Shown: positions 9,890-18,062 of the stretch, in pieces
Numbering within the stretch: the stretch's first letter is position 1
How the letters are laid out: each line of letters opens with the position of its first letter
Assembly: GCF_001468135.1 (NCBI RefSeq)
Contig: NZ_LNYU01000006.1
Location: 47,245 to 111,244, forward strand
Length of the DNA: 64,000 nucleotides
Direction: 5' to 3'
Source: Legionella santicrucis
GTDB taxonomy: Bacteria; Pseudomonadota; Gammaproteobacteria; Legionellales; Legionellaceae
Made by a program: the position numbers and the translations under genes
Notes under the pieces: generated by a model
What the model was told of the DNA's origin: nothing
The model's input: only the letters and a program-made list of their open reading frames with translations
Database searches by the model: none

Positions 9890-9898
9890 GCCAATACT

Positions 9899-10441
9899 AT
9901 GACCATCAAATGTTCCGTATTTATTGCTACCAGCTTAGACGGATTTATTGCACGAGAAGATGGATCTATAGATTGGTTGCTCAATGCGAATTCTCTTGCG
10001 CCTGAAGGAGAGGATGGCGGTTATAAAGCGTTTATTGCTACAGTTGATGCATTAGTGATGGGAAGAAAGTCGTTTGAGAAGGTATTATCATTTAATGAAT
10101 GGCCATATGGTGCTCTTCCCGTGGTCGTCATGAGCAGTAAAAATATTCAGATACCAAAGCATTTACAAAATTCTGTTTCTTCTTCGTCGGAAGCCCCTAC
10201 TGTTTTAGTGCAGCGTTTAGAAAACCAGGGATTCAAACACCTTTACATTGATGGCGGTATTACTATTCAAAATTTTATCGCAAATCATCTTATTCACGAG
10301 TTAACAATAACTTTAATCCCTATTTTATTAGGTTCTGGCTGCCCGTTATTCGGTCCTCTGACTCAGGATATTGAATTGGATCTCCTTAAAACAACGAATT
10401 TCGGCCAGTTTGTTCAAACAAAATATCGAATTAGCACATAA
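9899..10441 (+). CDS. dihydrofolate reductase / RibD C-terminal family reductase
   Basis: This 180-residue protein belongs to the RibD C-terminal/DHFR-like fold. It begins with CSVFIATSLDGFIAREDGS, the typical strand-turn with SLDG, followed by DALVMGRKSFE and later the nucleotide-binding LYIDGGITIQNFI. Such YyaP/YwjB-like proteins are NADPH-dependent reductases of uncertain substrate. It is not the folate-pathway FolA by sequence. It follows the purine permease by 9 bases. Confidence 0.85.
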   Translation: MTIKCSVFIATSLDGFIAREDGSIDWLLNANSLAPEGEDGGYKAFIATVDALVMGRKSFEKVLSFNEWPYGALPVVVMSSKNIQIPKHLQNSVSSSSEAPTVLVQRLENQGFKHLYIDGGITIQNFIANHLIHELTITLIPILLGSGCPLFGPLTQDIELDLLKTTNFGQFVQTKYRIST

Positions 10442-10550
10442 GGTTGTTGACGGAATAATATCATTAGTGTAGAAATTACGTTTAGTGCGCCACTATTTAA
10501 CAATAAAGTCGTATAGTGAACACTCAAGGAGTTTTTTAACGGAGGCCATA

Positions 10551-10832
10551 ATGAAATTTTTTGATAGAAAAACCAACACACTATTTATTACTGATGGAAA
10601 AACAAGCGTAACTAATTTATCAGATAATCAATTAATACAAATATCTGAACCCCAAACAGACGAACCTTTATTTTATAAACTTCGCCGACAGAATGCGTGC
10701 CTACTAAATAGTCGTTCCGAAAAACACTTCGTCAGCAATAGTACAAGTCAAGAATACTTCGGTAATTACGATCTCGATCATCCCAGTAATAAAGATCTTG
10801 AAGAAGTTCAAACTATTATTTGTTGTCCTTAG
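10551..10832 (+). CDS. hypothetical protein, 93 aa
   Basis: The reading frame is open from 10485, but the ATG at 10551 has a very strong GGAGG 6 bases upstream and is taken as the start, giving 93 residues. The product is polar, with no signal peptide or membrane segment, and no family is recognised. It has two cysteines near the end (ICCP). The strong ribosome binding site argues that it is a real gene. Confidence 0.55.
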   Translation: MKFFDRKTNTLFITDGKTSVTNLSDNQLIQISEPQTDEPLFYKLRRQNACLLNSRSEKHFVSNSTSQEYFGNYDLDHPSNKDLEEVQTIICCP

Positions 10833-11173
10833 TCGCAGAGAGAGTACTATTTAATTCCTTAATTCCGCTGTAGAGCATCAAGAAAAATGATTCGCACAAT
10901 ACAAGTTTATATGCGAATAAACTAAGAATAAACAAAAATAGGCCTACAGCAGAATATGGGATTAACTAAAAAAAGAGTTTAGTTTTATGTCTTTCATTTA
11001 AAGTACTTGTAGAGCTCACCTCGGAGGCCAATTGTCAACAGAGCCTATATACATTAAGAAAACTATCTGCCTATAATGCATGAAGATGATATTTAAAATA
11101 TACAAATTTAAATCATCATTCTCTTTATAGTTGAAATAAAAAATTAACTCTTTATTCTAATAAGGAATGAACT
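10833..11173. other. intergenic region with putative promoter and leader hairpin
   Basis: This 341-base gap precedes the histidine-rich gene. A TATAAT is present at 11072-11077. It is followed by an AT-rich imperfect inverted repeat, GATGATATTTAAA against TTTAAATCATC (about 11085-11119), which would lie in a leader of roughly 90 bases. No coding frame was recognised. Promoter assignment rests on the -10 box only. Confidence 0.35.
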
Positions 11174-11452
11174 ATGAAACATGTGTCAACTTCAGGAAAT
11201 ACTCATACACATACTCACCCCACGCCGGCTCACGTACACACTCATGCCCCTACTACGAACACAACTGTTGTAGTAACAAATCCACCACAAACAGTGGTAG
11301 TAACAAATCCACCGCAAACAGTGGTAGTAACTTCTACTCCCCATGGTTTTTTTACTCCTTATCAAGTGCAACATCCTAACTACCATAATCACCGCTCTCA
11401 TGCTCACCAGCATCCTGATCCAAATACGCATTCTCACACTCATCGTCCTTAA
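11174..11452 (+). CDS. small histidine-rich protein
   Basis: This 92-residue protein has 17 histidines. They fall in an N-terminal block (NTHTHTH, AHVHTHA, residues 10-25) and a C-terminal block (YHNHRSHAHQH and THSHTH, residues 70-90). Between them lies a Val/Thr/Pro spacer built from two copies of VVVTNPPQT and a third partial copy, encoded by a 27-base tandem repeat. AAGGA precedes the ATG. There is no signal peptide or membrane helix. His-x-His clusters bind zinc, nickel or copper, so metal storage or buffering is plausible, but no family is recognised. The frame has ordinary synonymous variation between repeats. Confidence 0.6.
   Translation: MKHVSTSGNTHTHTHPTPAHVHTHAPTTNTTVVVTNPPQTVVVTNPPQTVVVTSTPHGFFTPYQVQHPNYHNHRSHAHQHPDPNTHSHTHRP
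11270..11323 (+). repeat. 27-base tandem repeat, two copies, inside the histidine-rich gene
   Basis: GTAGTAACAAATCCACCRCA begins each 27-base unit. The copies at 11270-11296 and 11297-11323 differ at one base, and 8 bases of a third copy follow. The unit is in frame and encodes VVTNPPQTV, so copy number could change without frameshift. Confidence 0.85.
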
Positions 11453-12072
11453 TGGAGGATAGCCATATCATCTAAGGATGATATAAATTTTTGGACTTGC
11501 GCTAATAGCGCGTGAATTTTAACTAAAAAATACTCATTCCAAAATTCTAAACGTCCAGGTACTCGCTCAATGGTGCGAATGTAAGACAGTCTAGGTAAGG
11601 ATTGAAGTTTCGAGGCTGACTCTCAGTTTCGAAAGAACATCGCCCTCCGCGAAGGTGGAGGGTCTAAAAATCGGTCAGAAATATACGGTATATTATGCTC
11701 TTGAATCAATTCCTCGAATAATACCCTGAATCAATTTTCCCATTTTTTCAGTAATGTAAACCTCATAATCAGATATGCCTAATTGCGAAGTTCATATAAT
11801 CGATAAAAATGAATTTGTTAGTTCGTTTCATTGCATCGAAAGTACTTTAGTAAAACAACACCTATTTATACTAAACCAGTCAAGTAATCCTTATTCAAAT
11901 CATAATATGGAAAAGTTATTATCATTATTGTAGATTAATCTTCAGAATGGTTAAGGTTTTTGAAGCAGAATTTGATGTTGTTTCAAAATACCTAATTACT
12001 CGCCAAAAAAACTATGGTAAGTTAGTAATTTTAGTTATTATGTTTACTTACTTAAGATTTTGCGGTTTTTCA
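11453..12072. other. long intergenic region upstream of lspD
   Basis: This 620-base stretch contains a GC-rich stem-loop at 11643-11662. On the minus strand at 11693-11790 it contains a short open stretch ending in a stop that reads like the 3' end of a decayed gene. On the plus strand, 11775-11933 is an open frame of 52 codons without a ribosome binding site. Alternative lspD starts at 11947 and 12040 also fall here. Nothing else was recognised. Confidence 0.4.
11643..11662. repeat. GC-rich stem-loop
   Basis: CCCTCC and GGAGGG form a perfect 6-base stem around the 8-base loop GCGAAGGT, in an otherwise AT-rich gap. It is followed by TCTAAAAA, not a T-run, so it is a poor terminator on either strand. 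It could be the end of a degraded mobile element or a structured RNA. Confidence 0.4.
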
Positions 12073-14430
12073 ATGCGCTCTATAGTTATTGTTTTTTTAA
12101 TATTTATTTGCTCTGCATTTACTCATGCAAATGAAATTAATATTTCCACAACAACCAAAAATGGAAGTACTATTTTTTTTCTGCAAGCAGGTGCATTCAA
12201 TTTAGAAAAAGATGCACAACAGCGTCAAAAAGAACTTTCCGCGCTTGTGAGTGAACCAGTAAAAATTAAAAACTTATCTGATAAAAAACTTTATCTTGTA
12301 CAAATTGGCCCAATTAGTGATTACCTTGCTGCACGAGATTTGCAAAATAAATTATCTAAAAAAGTCAATTCAAGCACAAATCAACAAACTACTTCCTTTG
12401 CGCCATCTAACCAAGCTGGGAATATAGAGGAGCAAGCTCAAACGCAGCCTGTTAACAGCAAATTATGGAATTTAAGAAATGCTGACATTCGCGCGGTTAT
12501 CGCGGAAGTATCGCGAGTTACTGGCAAAAATTTTGTCATTGATCCTCGGGTTCAAGGAAAAATATCGATTATTTCTTCAACGCCAATGAATAATAATGAA
12601 CTCTATCAAGTTTTTCTTTCAGTATTACAAGTATCTGGCTATGCTGCTATCTCAAGTGGGGCTGTTATTAAAATTATTCCTAACATAGATGCAAAAACAC
12701 AATCCCCTGATATTTTGAGTGAAATAAAAAATCCCCCTCATGGGGACGACATGATGGTCGCGGTAGTACCCGTTCACTACGTCCCAGCAGAACAATTAGT
12801 TCCTGTTTTACGACCATTAATGCCTCAATGGAGTAGTATTTCAGCTTATGCCCCTTCTAATATGCTGATTTTATCAGGACGAGCCAATAATATTCATAGC
12901 CTTGCTGATATCATCAAACAAGTGGATAATTCATCTACAAGTGGAATCGATATGATCCATTTACAGCATTCATTGGCTATGGATATTGCAGCTACCTTGA
13001 AAGACCTTGTAAAAGCTCAACCCAATATGGGAGGAGCACGAACACAGACAACCATCGCAGCTGATGATCGCTCGAATTCCATTTTAATCAGTGGTTCCAA
13101 AACAGATCGAATACGAATTAGAATGTTGATCTTAAAACTAGATAAGGAAAGCTCCGAAGGTCTTAATGCGAATACTCAAGTCGTTTATCTTAATTACCTC
13201 AGAGCAGAAGATTTAGTACCTATTCTTGCTGGCATCGCACAAGCGAACTTTAGCGGTAATGTTGGCACAACGATTGGAACAATAACACGCCCCGCATTAG
13301 ACAGTACAAATCCTGCCTCCAACCTTGCCAACAACGGTAATAATGCAACCACACAGAGTTCTACATCTCTTTATCCTGTAGGTGGTTCATTAACTTCATC
13401 TGGAGCAACTGCAAATACAACATCGGCATCAACTCAAAATGAAGGAACAACGAAACCCACGGTACAGATCATTGCAGAACCCAATACGAACTCGATTATT
13501 CTCAATGCTCCTGCATCAGTGATACAGATTCTAAAAAGAGTCATAGGGCAACTGGATATTAAACCCGCACAGTTACTTATCGAAGCACTTGTAGCTGAAA
13601 TTAATCAAGATGATGTCAATGATTTAGGTATAGAATGGGGAAGCAATCAGCAAACAGGAAAACCAGGTGGCTTTAGAAATGGCTTTGCGATCATCAATAG
13701 TAAAACTCAAATTGAAGATTTCCAAGCACAAATTTATGCTTTGGCAAGAGCACATAAAGCCAACATTCTATCAACCCCCTCTGTTGTAGTTCTTGATAAC
13801 CGCCAAGCTAAGATTTTGGTGGGAAAACAAGTTTCTGTTGCTTCCACAAATTATCCTAATAATGCCGGAGGCACAACGCCTGCAAGCCCCTATACAACTT
13901 TTGATCGAGTAAATGTGGCCTTGCATCTTTATGTTCGTCCCCAAATTACACGTGGGAATGGAATTCAGATGCAAATCGATCAAGGCAATGATACTTTAGA
14001 TCCGCCAGCTACTGCAGAAGCATCTGTGAATCCAACTTTTAGAATCAGTAGCATCGTTACCTCAGTCCATGTTGAAAGTGGTGACATTGTTGTTCTAGGA
14101 GGATTAACTCAAGACAGATTAGATAATGACAACAACCGTCTACCGGTTCTAGGAGATCTTCCTGGTGTAGGTCGTTTATTTAAACGTAATGTAAATACCC
14201 GGGAAAAACGAGTTCTTATGGTTTTTATCAAACCTATTATCATACGTAATGAAAGAGATAATATGCATCTATCTGGCGAAAAATATAATAATATTCGCCA
14301 ATTTGAGTTAGATTGGCTAAGATCACAAGATGCATTTGTACAAAGTAATAATGCAACAGTCATGCCTGCATTAAAACGGGCTGATTTACCAAAACCGTTT
14401 AGTCGCCCACCTTTATTAGTGACAAAGTAA
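12073..14430 (+). CDS. lspD: type II secretion secretin GspD with N-terminal SPOR domain
   Basis: From the ATG at 12073 this is 785 residues with a clear signal peptide (MRSIVIVFLIFICSAFTHA). Residues about 18-72 form a SPOR-like domain (FFLQAGAF ... VQIGPISD). Then come the N0 domain (LRNADIRAVIAEVSRVTGKN), N1, N2 and N3 modules, and the secretin core with VVLGGLTQ and LPVLGDLPGVGRLFK near the C-terminus. The secretin forms the outer-membrane channel of the Lsp type II system. Upstream in-frame starts at 11947 and 12040 exist, but none of the three has a good ribosome binding site; 12073 is chosen for the signal peptide. Its stop overlaps the lspE start. Confidence 0.9.
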   Translation: MRSIVIVFLIFICSAFTHANEINISTTTKNGSTIFFLQAGAFNLEKDAQQRQKELSALVSEPVKIKNLSDKKLYLVQIGPISDYLAARDLQNKLSKKVNSSTNQQTTSFAPSNQAGNIEEQAQTQPVNSKLWNLRNADIRAVIAEVSRVTGKNFVIDPRVQGKISIISSTPMNNNELYQVFLSVLQVSGYAAISSGAVIKIIPNIDAKTQSPDILSEIKNPPHGDDMMVAVVPVHYVPAEQLVPVLRPLMPQWSSISAYAPSNMLILSGRANNIHSLADIIKQVDNSSTSGIDMIHLQHSLAMDIAATLKDLVKAQPNMGGARTQTTIAADDRSNSILISGSKTDRIRIRMLILKLDKESSEGLNANTQVVYLNYLRAEDLVPILAGIAQANFSGNVGTTIGTITRPALDSTNPASNLANNGNNATTQSSTSLYPVGGSLTSSGATANTTSASTQNEGTTKPTVQIIAEPNTNSIILNAPASVIQILKRVIGQLDIKPAQLLIEALVAEINQDDVNDLGIEWGSNQQTGKPGGFRNGFAIINSKTQIEDFQAQIYALARAHKANILSTPSVVVLDNRQAKILVGKQVSVASTNYPNNAGGTTPASPYTTFDRVNVALHLYVRPQITRGNGIQMQIDQGNDTLDPPATAEASVNPTFRISSIVTSVHVESGDIVVLGGLTQDRLDNDNNRLPVLGDLPGVGRLFKRNVNTREKRVLMVFIKPIIIRNERDNMHLSGEKYNNIRQFELDWLRSQDAFVQSNNATVMPALKRADLPKPFSRPPLLVTK

Positions 14431-15917
14431 TGGAACATGAAGAAAAATCACTACAAATTCCCTACAGTTTTGCAAAAAACAACGGGATTGTAGTGGCTAA
14501 TGAAATGACCAATAATCAGGCTACTGTTTATTATTTATCAAATACGTCCCTGCAAGCTCTAGCGGAAGTAAAACGTTTATTACAATGTGAGTTTTCTTTA
14601 AAAAAAGTAGATGAATCGGCTTTCCAGCAAGAATTAGCTCATGTTTATCAATCTAAATCATCCATATTAGATGCTGCTGGAGGCATGGAAGAAGATATGG
14701 ATCTTTCATTACTCGCCAGTCAACTACCTGTTAGCGAAGATTTATTAGAAAACCAAGATGATGCCCCAATAATACGTTTGCTAAACGCTCTGTTTACTCA
14801 AGCAATAAAACAAAAAGCATCTGATATTCATATTGAAACTTATGAGGATAGAGTTTTAGTACGCAATCGTATTGATGGTGTATTGCATGAAGTTTTAGAA
14901 ATTCAACGTGCCATTGCTCCTCTGGTAATTTCCAGGGTTAAAGTAATGGCAAAATTAGATATTGCAGAAAAACGCATCCCACAAGATGGGCGTATTTCAC
15001 TCCGCATTGGAGGCCATAATATCGATGTACGTGTTTCTACTCTTCCCTCTAATCATGGGGAGCGTGTAGTTTTGAGGATCTTGGATAAACAAGCAGCCCA
15101 ATTAGATTTAAATCTGTTAGGCATGCCTAAAACGACTCTAAAAGCGATGCGGAAAATGATTGCAGAACCTCATGGTATTATTTTGGTGACTGGTCCAACG
15201 GGTTCTGGAAAAACGACCTCTTTATATGCCATGCTGACTGAATTAAATCAGGTCACACGAAATATTCTTACCATTGAGGATCCTATAGAATATGATCTTG
15301 AAGGCATAGGACAGACCCAAGTTAATACTAAAGTACAAATGACCTTTGCTAAAGGTCTAAGGGCTATTCTCAGACAAGATCCTGATGTGGTTATGATAGG
15401 AGAAATTCGTGATCTCGAAACTGCTGAGATCGCAGTTCAAGCCAGTCTTACTGGACACCTGGTACTCTCTACGTTACATACAAATAGTGCCTTAGGAGCA
15501 TTGACCCGCCTACGTGATATGGGGGTAGAATCCTTTCTTTTATCATCCAGTATTGTTGGTCTTATTGCACAACGACTGGTTAGAAAATTATGTTCCCATT
15601 GTAAAACCCCCCATCAATTAAGAGATGATGAAAAGGAACTCATGGGACTCACCTCTGATATGGACATATCCAAAGTTTTTGAACCTAAAGGTTGTGACTT
15701 ATGCAATCACTTGGGTTACAGAGGAAGAACAGGTATTTATGAACTTATTACCATAGATGAAGTATTAAGAGGTATGATTCATCGTCATGAAGATCTGCAA
15801 ACTATGGAAGAACATCTGCGCCCGACAAGTCCTAGCATTCGTGATGATGGTTTTAAACGAGTACTTGCTGGAGATACTTCGCTTGCTGAAATTCTTCGAG
15901 TAACAACACAAAGTTAA
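14430..15917 (+). CDS. lspE: type II secretion ATPase GspE
   Basis: This 495-residue protein powers pseudopilus assembly. It shows Walker A GPTGSGKTTS (from residue 255), the Asp box with TIEDPIEY, Walker B with DPDVVMIGEIRD (about 318-329), and the zinc-binding tetracysteine pair CSHC and CDLC (Cys388, 391, 422, 425) typical of GspE. The ATG overlaps the lspD stop by one base (TAATG), implying translational coupling. The pair lspD-lspE stands apart from the other T2SS genes, which are not in this window. Confidence 0.95.
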   Translation: MEHEEKSLQIPYSFAKNNGIVVANEMTNNQATVYYLSNTSLQALAEVKRLLQCEFSLKKVDESAFQQELAHVYQSKSSILDAAGGMEEDMDLSLLASQLPVSEDLLENQDDAPIIRLLNALFTQAIKQKASDIHIETYEDRVLVRNRIDGVLHEVLEIQRAIAPLVISRVKVMAKLDIAEKRIPQDGRISLRIGGHNIDVRVSTLPSNHGERVVLRILDKQAAQLDLNLLGMPKTTLKAMRKMIAEPHGIILVTGPTGSGKTTSLYAMLTELNQVTRNILTIEDPIEYDLEGIGQTQVNTKVQMTFAKGLRAILRQDPDVVMIGEIRDLETAEIAVQASLTGHLVLSTLHTNSALGALTRLRDMGVESFLLSSSIVGLIAQRLVRKLCSHCKTPHQLRDDEKELMGLTSDMDISKVFEPKGCDLCNHLGYRGRTGIYELITIDEVLRGMIHRHEDLQTMEEHLRPTSPSIRDDGFKRVLAGDTSLAEILRVTTQS

Positions 15918-16022
15918 AAATAATAAGCGAATACCCTGAGCTATTTATAATGATCTTTATATACAACTACTCTTGATTGTAAGCGTCCACAATGGCGCCA
16001 ACTTACTGATTCCTATTTTTCT

Positions 16023-16076
16023 GTAGAAGACGTGGTGCACAATTCCCTGATTACGACTGCGTCTGATTCAGGCTAC
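16023..16076. repeat. REP-like intergenic repeat, copy 1
   Basis: This copy shares the block CGTGGT-CA-AATTCCC-GATTACGA-TGCG followed by ATTCAGGCTAC with the copies near 38603-38690 and 49700-49790. It lies in the gap after lspE. It looks like a short or truncated member of a palindromic intergenic repeat family. Confidence 0.6.
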
Positions 16077-16194
16077 TTAAGTTACCGAAAGGATTAATTT
16101 GGCATATTGCGCAAAAATAAATCTATTTACCAAGAGACAAAAGCATACATCCTGAACAGGCACCTTGATTTTTATACTAAAACTTTTCTCTTTA

Positions 16195-16575
16195 TTAACC
16201 TGCACCAATAAAATAACTTTGATTTAAACTCCCAAGATTCGCAATTCTAACTCTTGGTATACATATAAGCCCCTGCTCCTCTACTTCCGGGACAATACTA
16301 TGTTCCAGAATCTCAAGCAACGTTTTTCCTAACGCTGATTTCATTGCAGCTCGCTCTTCATTTTCCATCCAATAAAGCTGAAGGTAAACTTTTGCTGCCT
16401 TAGAGTTGTTTAAACCAATATAAGAATAACTTTCTTGAATAACTCCACTATAAGCAGTATTCACATCCATATTGGGTACAATTCGCAGAGCATCATGAAT
16501 CATCTCGAAAAGGCTTTTAAAATTAATAAGATTGGCATGTATATTTTGAGAAATGATAAGCGTTAACTGAGGCAT
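16195..16575 (-). CDS. 5-carboxymethyl-2-hydroxymuconate isomerase-like tautomerase
   Basis: This 126-residue protein begins MPQLTLI, placing a proline after the initiator Met as in the tautomerase superfamily, where N-terminal Pro1 is the catalytic base. The layout fits the CHMI/HpaF branch, with a strand around AKVYLQLYWM and a following helix with KSALGKTLLEIL. The classical role is homoprotocatechuate degradation, but no neighbouring gene belongs to that pathway, so the substrate is uncertain. It is separate from the efflux operon upstream on the same strand. Confidence 0.6.
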   Translation of the reverse strand: MPQLTLIISQNIHANLINFKSLFEMIHDALRIVPNMDVNTAYSGVIQESYSYIGLNNSKAAKVYLQLYWMENEERAAMKSALGKTLLEILEHSIVPEVEEQGLICIPRVRIANLGSLNQSYFIGAG

Positions 16576-16658
16576 TATTAATTCCTATATTTTTGGAGAT
16601 CATGCTACAACATAGGATTTATGGCAAGCCTAACTTCATCCTCAATGATATCCACGCA

Positions 16659-18059
16659 TCATCCACCTAAAGCAATATATAATTTAACAGTATCCTGATA
16701 ACGTTGGGCTTGTGCACGGACATAACCTAATCGAGCTTGTGCATAATCTCGTTCAGCATTAAGAATTTCTAAAACCCCAACATTTCCTTCATTAAAACTA
16801 ACCCTAGCCAATTTCAAAGAGTTTTTCGCTGTGTTCACTGCTTTTTTTTGCAACATTACTTCTTCCTCATCATGTAACAATGCATAAAGCACATCATGTA
16901 CTTCTCCAAAAGCATTTAAAACAATTTGCTGATAGTTTGCATAAGCTGATTGATAAGCATGTATGGATGCTCGGCGTTGTGCATGCAATGCCCCTCCATT
17001 AAAAATGGGCGTAGTTAAGTTTCCAATAAGACTCCAGGCATTAGAAGAACCATTGAATGGAATAAGTGCTTCTTGCATGGCTGTAGCTGATATAGTGATA
17101 TTAGGGTAAAGTTGTGCCGTGGCAATTCCAATATCTGCACTTGCAGCATGAAGTATAGACTCCGCAGCAAGAATATCTGGTCTTTTATGCACCAGTTTAG
17201 AAGGAAGACTCAATGGTAATTCTTTAGGTAAAGTAATATCTTTTAACCTAAAAGTATCTATTTTAAAATGTGCTGGAGGAATACCCAGTAAAATACTTAG
17301 CTTACTTTGTGCAACTTTTATTCGTTGATAGAGAGGGGGTAACAGAGTTTCATCTTTAGTTAATTGGCTTTGAGCACTTAAAACTTGTGTTTGAGTAGTT
17401 GCTCCCAAATCAAAAGCTTTTCGTACCAATCGCACGTTTTTTTTATCATCAAGAATGATTTCTTGAGTAGCAGTTAACTGAGAATTTAATTCGGCTATTT
17501 CTAAAAAAGCTTCTGCAATATTACCAGTAACCGTAAGATAGGTAGCATTCAATTCTTGTTGCTGATAATCCGCTATAGCCTGTTGTTTTTCAATTGTGCG
17601 GCGAGTGCCCCCAAATACATCTAAAATATAATTTGCGCTAGGGCCTATTTGATAATAAGTAAATGCTGGAATAGACGTATCAATTGGTCCAAATGAAGCA
17701 GCGCCATACTTTTGGCGACCAATACCTGCATCCAGGGTTCCCTGTGGCCATAATTGTCCTTTAGCAACTTTTACCATTTCACGTGCCTGGGCCAGGTTTT
17801 CTTGCATGATTGTTAAGGAATAATTATGCTTTTTCCCTTGCTGCATCATTTCATTTAATGCCGATGAATGAAATGATGTCCACCAATTTGTTGGTACATA
17901 CTTTAATTTAAGATCCCTTCCTCCAAATTGTTTTTTTATTTTTGCAGTGTACGTTTTACTAGGTACAGCAGTAGGCTTCACGAAATCAGGGCCAACAGCA
18001 CATGAAGTCAATAAATTAATCCCTACCCCAAAAAATAAATAATACGGATACAAATTCAT
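16659..18059 (-). CDS. outer-membrane efflux lipoprotein (NodT/OprM-like)
   Basis: This 466-residue protein has a lipoprotein signal with lipobox LLTSC (about residues 17-21), the early motif NWWTSFHSSALNEMM and the duplicated alpha-barrel/beta-barrel repeats of the NodT family (conserved RPDILAAE and LTTPIFNGG-type segments). It would form the outer-membrane exit duct for the EmrA/EmrB-like proteins encoded just upstream; it begins 3 bases after the EmrB-like stop. Its paralogue at 21924-23384 belongs to a second pump. Confidence 0.9.
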   Translation of the reverse strand: MNLYPYYLFFGVGINLLTSCAVGPDFVKPTAVPSKTYTAKIKKQFGGRDLKLKYVPTNWWTSFHSSALNEMMQQGKKHNYSLTIMQENLAQAREMVKVAKGQLWPQGTLDAGIGRQKYGAASFGPIDTSIPAFTYYQIGPSANYILDVFGGTRRTIEKQQAIADYQQQELNATYLTVTGNIAEAFLEIAELNSQLTATQEIILDDKKNVRLVRKAFDLGATTQTQVLSAQSQLTKDETLLPPLYQRIKVAQSKLSILLGIPPAHFKIDTFRLKDITLPKELPLSLPSKLVHKRPDILAAESILHAASADIGIATAQLYPNITISATAMQEALIPFNGSSNAWSLIGNLTTPIFNGGALHAQRRASIHAYQSAYANYQQIVLNAFGEVHDVLYALLHDEEEVMLQKKAVNTAKNSLKLARVSFNEGNVGVLEILNAERDYAQARLGYVRAQAQRYQDTVKLYIALGG

Positions 18060-18062
18060 AGG

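Noticed and set aside
11270..11331. Direct repeats considered as a CRISPR-like array
   Set aside because: The units are contiguous without spacers and in frame within a gene.
11167..11443. Alternative frames over the histidine-rich gene, on both strands
   Set aside because: They are open only because of the repetitive sequence. The frame at 11174 has the ribosome binding site and a periodic, meaningful product.
13771..14438. Minus-strand frames inside lspD
   Set aside because: They are antisense shadows of a strongly conserved gene.
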